Shown here: piece by piece, positions 6,058-7,641 of the stretch
Layout: the number at the start of each line of letters is the position of its first letter
How positions within the stretch are numbered: the stretch's first letter is position 1
Origin: an uncultured Clostridia bacterium
GTDB lineage: Bacteria; Bacillota; Clostridia; Lachnospirales; Anaerotignaceae
Assembly (NCBI GenBank): GCA_947036475.1
Contig: CAMQRG010000097.1
Span: 1-7,641 of the forward strand
Direction of reading: 5' to 3'
Length of the DNA: 7,641 nt
The notes under the pieces: generated by a model
Told to the model about the DNA's origin: nothing
Seen by the model: only the letters and a program-made list of their open reading frames with translations
Databases searched by the model: none
Position numbers and translations under genes: made by a program

Positions 6058-6085
6058 AAAAAAACGCGGGGACTTCTGTCCCCGC
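6058..6085 (-). terminator. Terminator-like hairpin with T-run on the - strand, just after livK
   Basis: GCGGGGAC (6066-6073), loop TTCT, GTCCCCGC (6078-6085) is a perfect 8-bp GC-rich stem. Seven As at 6058-6064 sit immediately upstream, so on the - strand the stem is followed after one base by seven Ts, a textbook intrinsic terminator. On the + strand no T-run follows directly, although the hairpin may still stabilise the livK 3' end. No gene on the - strand is seen that would need it. It is also the left end of the inverted-repeat segment 6066-6325. Confidence 0.6.
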
Positions 6086-6092
6086 CAGCGTG

Positions 6093-6131
6093 TCAAAAAA
6101 GGCTCAGGCTACGCCTTCAAGCCTTTTTTGA
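6093..6131. terminator. Bidirectional terminator-like hairpin between livK and livH
   Basis: TCAAAAAAGGCT (6093-6104) is perfectly complementary to AGCCTTTTTTGA (6120-6131). An inner AGGC/GCCT stem (6106-6109 with 6113-6116) closes a TAC loop. Both strands therefore show a GC-containing stem ending in six Ts, the layout of a bidirectional intrinsic terminator. It lies about 40 bases after the livK stop and would terminate or attenuate transcription before livH. Confidence 0.65.
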
Positions 6132-6164
6132 GGGACTGTCGGAATAAAGGGATTCATTCCATCA

Positions 6165-6188
6165 GCTTTCTGAAAAAACGCAGAAAGC
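6165..6188. repeat. Hairpin inside the livK-livH gap
   Basis: GCTTTCTG (6165-6172) pairs perfectly with CAGAAAGC (6181-6188) around the loop AAAAAACG. It is inside the inverted-repeat segment 6066-6325. No function is evident. Confidence 0.5.
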
Positions 6189-6241
6189 CTTGAAACTCGC
6201 CCTTTTCCTCGGACAAGCGAAGCCTGTCCTGCGGATTCCAG

Positions 6242-6264
6242 TCGGGAAACGCTTCGTTTCCCGA
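6242..6264. repeat. 10-bp hairpin inside the livK-livH gap
   Basis: TCGGGAAACG (6242-6251) pairs perfectly with CGTTTCCCGA (6255-6264) around the three-base loop CTT. No T-run follows on either strand. It is one of the most stable stems of the gap and lies in the right half of the inverted-repeat segment. Confidence 0.6.
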
Positions 6265-6325
6265 ACCCTTCCGCGATACTAAAGTGGGTTTTTTGACAGT
6301 CTGACGCGGGGATTTTTGTCCCCGC

Positions 6326-6560
6326 ACTCCTTTTAAGACCATACCCTGCAAACCCATCGGTACTTTGCGCCAGAACTGCCGCAAAGCTATGCTCCGCGTG
6401 TCCGGACGTCTTTCCGGTATCTGTTGAATAAACTTTCTGCGGAAGTTCAGGCATACTTTCAGTTTTTGCTCCTTATCGGAAAGATGGGTCAAGGGTCGCT
6501 GAGCGTTCGGGGGACGCTCGTTCAGCGACGACCGAAGCGGAGCGGAGAAATACCCCTTGT
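6326..6560. repeat. Non-coding stretch with further hairpins, right half of the livK-livH gap
   Basis: Three more stems occur here: CTTTGCG/CGCAAAG (6363-6369 with 6380-6386), CCGGA/TCCGG (6402-6406 with 6413-6417), and a large arm with GTCGCTGA (6495-6502) pairing TCAGCGAC (6522-6529) and inner GCGT/ACGC (6503-6506 with 6514-6517). AGTTTTTGCTCC at 6461-6472 matches AGTTTTTGCCCC of the pre-cheV element (1156-1167) at 11 of 12 positions. Open frames on the - strand cross this stretch but look spurious. No gene is recognised. Confidence 0.45.
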
Positions 6561-6565
6561 GGGGG

Positions 6566-6587
6566 TTGGGGCAACACCCCAAGGTCT
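6566..6587 (+). repeat. Palindromic intergenic element, copy 2 (upstream of livH)
   Basis: TTGGGG (6566-6571), loop CAACA, CCCCAA (6577-6582), then GGTCTT (6583-6588 region) parallels CTGGGG, CAAAA, CCCCAG, GGTCTT before cheV (1192-1214). The outermost pair is C-G in copy 1 and T-A in copy 2, a compensatory change that keeps the stem. A second stem, ACCCC/GGGGT (6552-6556 with 6562-6566), abuts it. It ends about 40 bases before the livH start. Confidence 0.6.
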
Positions 6588-6594
6588 TTATACT
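6566..6594 (+). promoter_or_regulatory. Candidate promoter for livH overlapping palindrome copy 2
   Basis: TTGGGG (6566-6571) and TATACT (6589-6594) are 17 bases apart. The -10 matches five of six consensus positions, the -35 three of six. Transcription would start near 6601, about 20 bases before livH. This would let livH-livM be expressed despite the terminators after livK. The -35 lies in one arm of the palindrome. Confidence 0.35.
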
Positions 6595-6622
6595 CTTTAT
6601 CCTTTACAGGGAGGTACCTTCC

Positions 6623-7510
6623 ATGACTTCAACATCGTTTTTGCAATACTGCCTTGCGGGCGTTTCCATCGGTGGAATTTACGCTCTGATTGCGATTGGC
6701 TATACGATGGTTTACGGTATCCTGCGGCTGATTAACTTCGCCCATGGTGATATTTTCATGATGGCGGCTTATTTCATGATTTTCGCAATGGTAGATTTTG
6801 CCCTGCCGTGGTATGTTTCTATCGTGCTTGTGCTCGCAGCGACAGTCGCGCTCGGCGTACTGATAGAAAAGGCGGCGTATAAGCCCCTGCGCAGCGCGCC
6901 CCGTATGTCAATCATGATTTCGGCCATTGGCGTTTCTTACCTGCTGCAAAACCTTGCAACATATCTGTTTTCCGCGCTGCCGAAGGGTTACCCTTCTATC
7001 GCGTTCCTGACGAAAACCATCACCATCGGCAGTATCTCCACCTCTGTGGTGACGTTTATTACACCGATACTGACAATTGTTTTCGTAGTTCTGCTGATGC
7101 AGCTCATCAATCATACCAAAATCGGTATGGCGATGCGCGCGGTTTCCAAGGACTTTGAAACTTCCCAGCTGATGGGTATTAAAATTAACCGCATAATCAG
7201 CTTTACATTCGTCATCGGCTGTTTTCTGGCGGCGGTCGGCTCTATTTTGTATTTTACGCCGCGCCCTTCTGTTTACCCGCTGGCAGGCTCCCTGCCCGGG
7301 CTGAAATGCTTTATTGCGGCGGTATTCGGCGGCATTGGTTCGATTCCCGGCGCGGTGCTCGGAGGTTTTTTAATCGGGCTTTCCGAAACGTTTATCAAGG
7401 CGGCGGGATATTCTGAATTCAGTGACGTTTTTACGTTTATACTGCTGATTGTTGTGCTGCTGTTCCGTCCGACGGGGCTGTTCGGCGAAAAGATTACAGA
7501 GAAGGTGTAG
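6623..7510 (+). CDS. livH: Branched-chain amino acid type ABC transporter permease LivH
   Basis: The product is 295 aa, the normal LivH length, and is hydrophobic throughout with about eight membrane segments. The N-terminal signature GGIYALIAIGYTMVYGILRL, followed by INFAHGDIFMMAAY (residues about 17-49), is diagnostic of BPD_transp_2 permeases. The C-terminal AAVFGGIGSIPGAVLGG (about 231-247) is the conserved cytoplasmic loop expected to contact the ATPase subunits. It forms half of the membrane channel with LivM, encoded 9 bases downstream. Start choice: ATG at 6623 has AGGGAGG at 6608-6614 eight bases upstream. The frame is open back to 6557 but that extension crosses the palindrome and ribosome binding site and is not family-like. 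Confidence 0.93.
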   Translation: MTSTSFLQYCLAGVSIGGIYALIAIGYTMVYGILRLINFAHGDIFMMAAYFMIFAMVDFALPWYVSIVLVLAATVALGVLIEKAAYKPLRSAPRMSIMISAIGVSYLLQNLATYLFSALPKGYPSIAFLTKTITIGSISTSVVTFITPILTIVFVVLLMQLINHTKIGMAMRAVSKDFETSQLMGIKINRIISFTFVIGCFLAAVGSILYFTPRPSVYPLAGSLPGLKCFIAAVFGGIGSIPGAVLGGFLIGLSETFIKAAGYSEFSDVFTFILLIVVLLFRPTGLFGEKITEKV

Positions 7511-7519
7511 GTGAGGGAT

Positions 7520-7597
7520 ATGACAGAAAAAAAGAAAACGCAGGTTTCTATTGTGTTATCGCTGCTTGCTGTTGTAGTTGCTGCCCTTCTGCTGTAC
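7520..7597 (+). CDS. livM: Start of LivM-type permease, cut by the sequence end
   Basis: Only 26 genuine codons remain: a charged start MTEKKKTQVS and the beginning of a hydrophobic helix (IVLSLLAVVVAALLLY). AGGTGA at 7509-7514 sits five bases before the ATG and overlaps the livH stop. Position straight after livH is where livM normally lies in liv operons, and a lysine-rich start followed by a first membrane helix fits, but the fragment is too short to prove identity. The apparent stop TGA at 7616-7618 is inside adapter sequence and is not real. Confidence 0.65.
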
Positions 7598-7641
7598 CTG
7601 TCTCTTATACACATCTGACGCTGCCGACGACTCCTTACGTG
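7598..7641. other. Nextera (Tn5) sequencing adapter with index, not genomic
   Basis: Bases 7598-7616 are exactly the Tn5 mosaic end as read into an adapter (CTGTCTCTTATACACATCT). Bases 7617-7630 (GACGCTGCCGACGA) are the reverse complement of the Nextera Read 1 adapter tail. CTCCTTAC (7631-7638) equals the reverse complement of the i5 index commonly called S505/N505 (GTAAGGAG). GTG (7639-7641) is how the next Illumina segment begins. The genome ends at 7597 or slightly earlier. Confidence 0.97.

Larger units (their letters stand above)
6066..6325. mobile_element. MITE-like segment with ~35-bp terminal inverted repeats, no coding capacity
   Basis: The left end is a 20-bp hairpin (6066-6085) followed by CAGCGTGTCAAAAAA (6086-6100). 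The right end, read on the opposite strand, is a 20-bp hairpin (6325-6306), two extra bases GT, then CAGACTGTCAAAAAA (6303-6289). The two 15-base inner parts agree at 13 positions. The two hairpins differ only at the T/C position next to the loop and in the loop itself. Between the ends are further hairpins at 6093-6131, 6141-6160 (GGAAT/ATTCC), 6165-6188, 6211-6229 (GGACA/TGTCC) and 6242-6264. No transposase gene and no clear target-site duplication are visible. Calling it a miniature element is inference from symmetry; a structured RNA or complex terminator region is the alternative. Confidence 0.5.

Noticed and set aside
6104..6582. Two overlapping - strand open frames (116 and 142 codons) in the livK-livH gap
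   Set aside because: They overlap each other in different frames and run through many palindromes. RGQKSPR-like peptides come from the repeated hairpin itself. No domain is recognised, so the repeat structure explains them better than coding. A conserved repeat-borne peptide cannot be fully excluded.
6056..6622. CRISPR array or tandem repeat array in the livK-livH gap
   Set aside because: Repeats occur only twice, as palindromes 240 bases apart, without regular spacers or cas genes.
7273..7614. 113-codon - strand frame beginning MCIRDR
   Set aside because: The start and first residues are encoded by the sequencing adapter and the rest is antisense to livH.
7520..7618. A complete 32-codon small membrane protein after livH
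   Set aside because: Its last six codons and its stop are adapter sequence; the real gene continues beyond the assembled end.

Overview
The window looks like part of the chromosome of an anaerobic, motile, probably spore-forming Firmicute (class Clostridia, perhaps Lachnospiraceae or a relative). The reasons are the CheC/CheD/CheV adaptation set, strong AGGAGG-type ribosome binding sites, a CwlD-type amidase, a lipoprotein solute-binding protein, and many GC-rich intergenic palindromes. Family and genus are inferred, since there is no rRNA or other marker. All recognisable genes lie on the + strand.

Layout. (1) 1-1039: the 3' part of cheC (its start is outside the window), overlapped by cheD, which appears to use a TTG start. 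(2) 1040-1262: a palindrome-rich gap. (3) 1263-3517: cheV (CheW domain plus receiver), then a protein with a degenerate EAL domain and an HDOD domain. Together with cheC/cheD these form a chemotaxis and signalling block. (4) 3518-4550: a small membrane-anchored N-acetylmuramoyl-L-alanine amidase of CwlD type, bracketed by two related hairpins, the second built into a very strong terminator. (5) 4551-7597: the start of a branched-chain amino acid type ABC importer, with solute-binding lipoprotein (livK-like), permease livH, and the first 26 codons of permease livM. livK and livH are separated by a 567-bp non-coding stretch full of hairpins, including a roughly 260-bp segment with terminal inverted repeats that resembles a MITE.

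How the genes work together. CheC (phosphatase), CheD (receptor deamidase) and CheV (phosphorylatable coupling protein) are the three adaptation proteins of Bacillus-type chemotaxis. The EAL-HDOD protein has lost key c-di-GMP phosphodiesterase residues and is more likely a regulator or scaffold. The liv genes encode uptake of a small amphipathic solute, by homology leucine/isoleucine/valine or a related compound.

The last 44 bases (7598-7641) are not genomic. They are Nextera/Tn5 adapter followed by what matches an i5 index, so the livM reading frame is cut artificially. No entirely new multi-gene system is visible. The most interesting material is non-coding: three families of repeated or palindromic elements.
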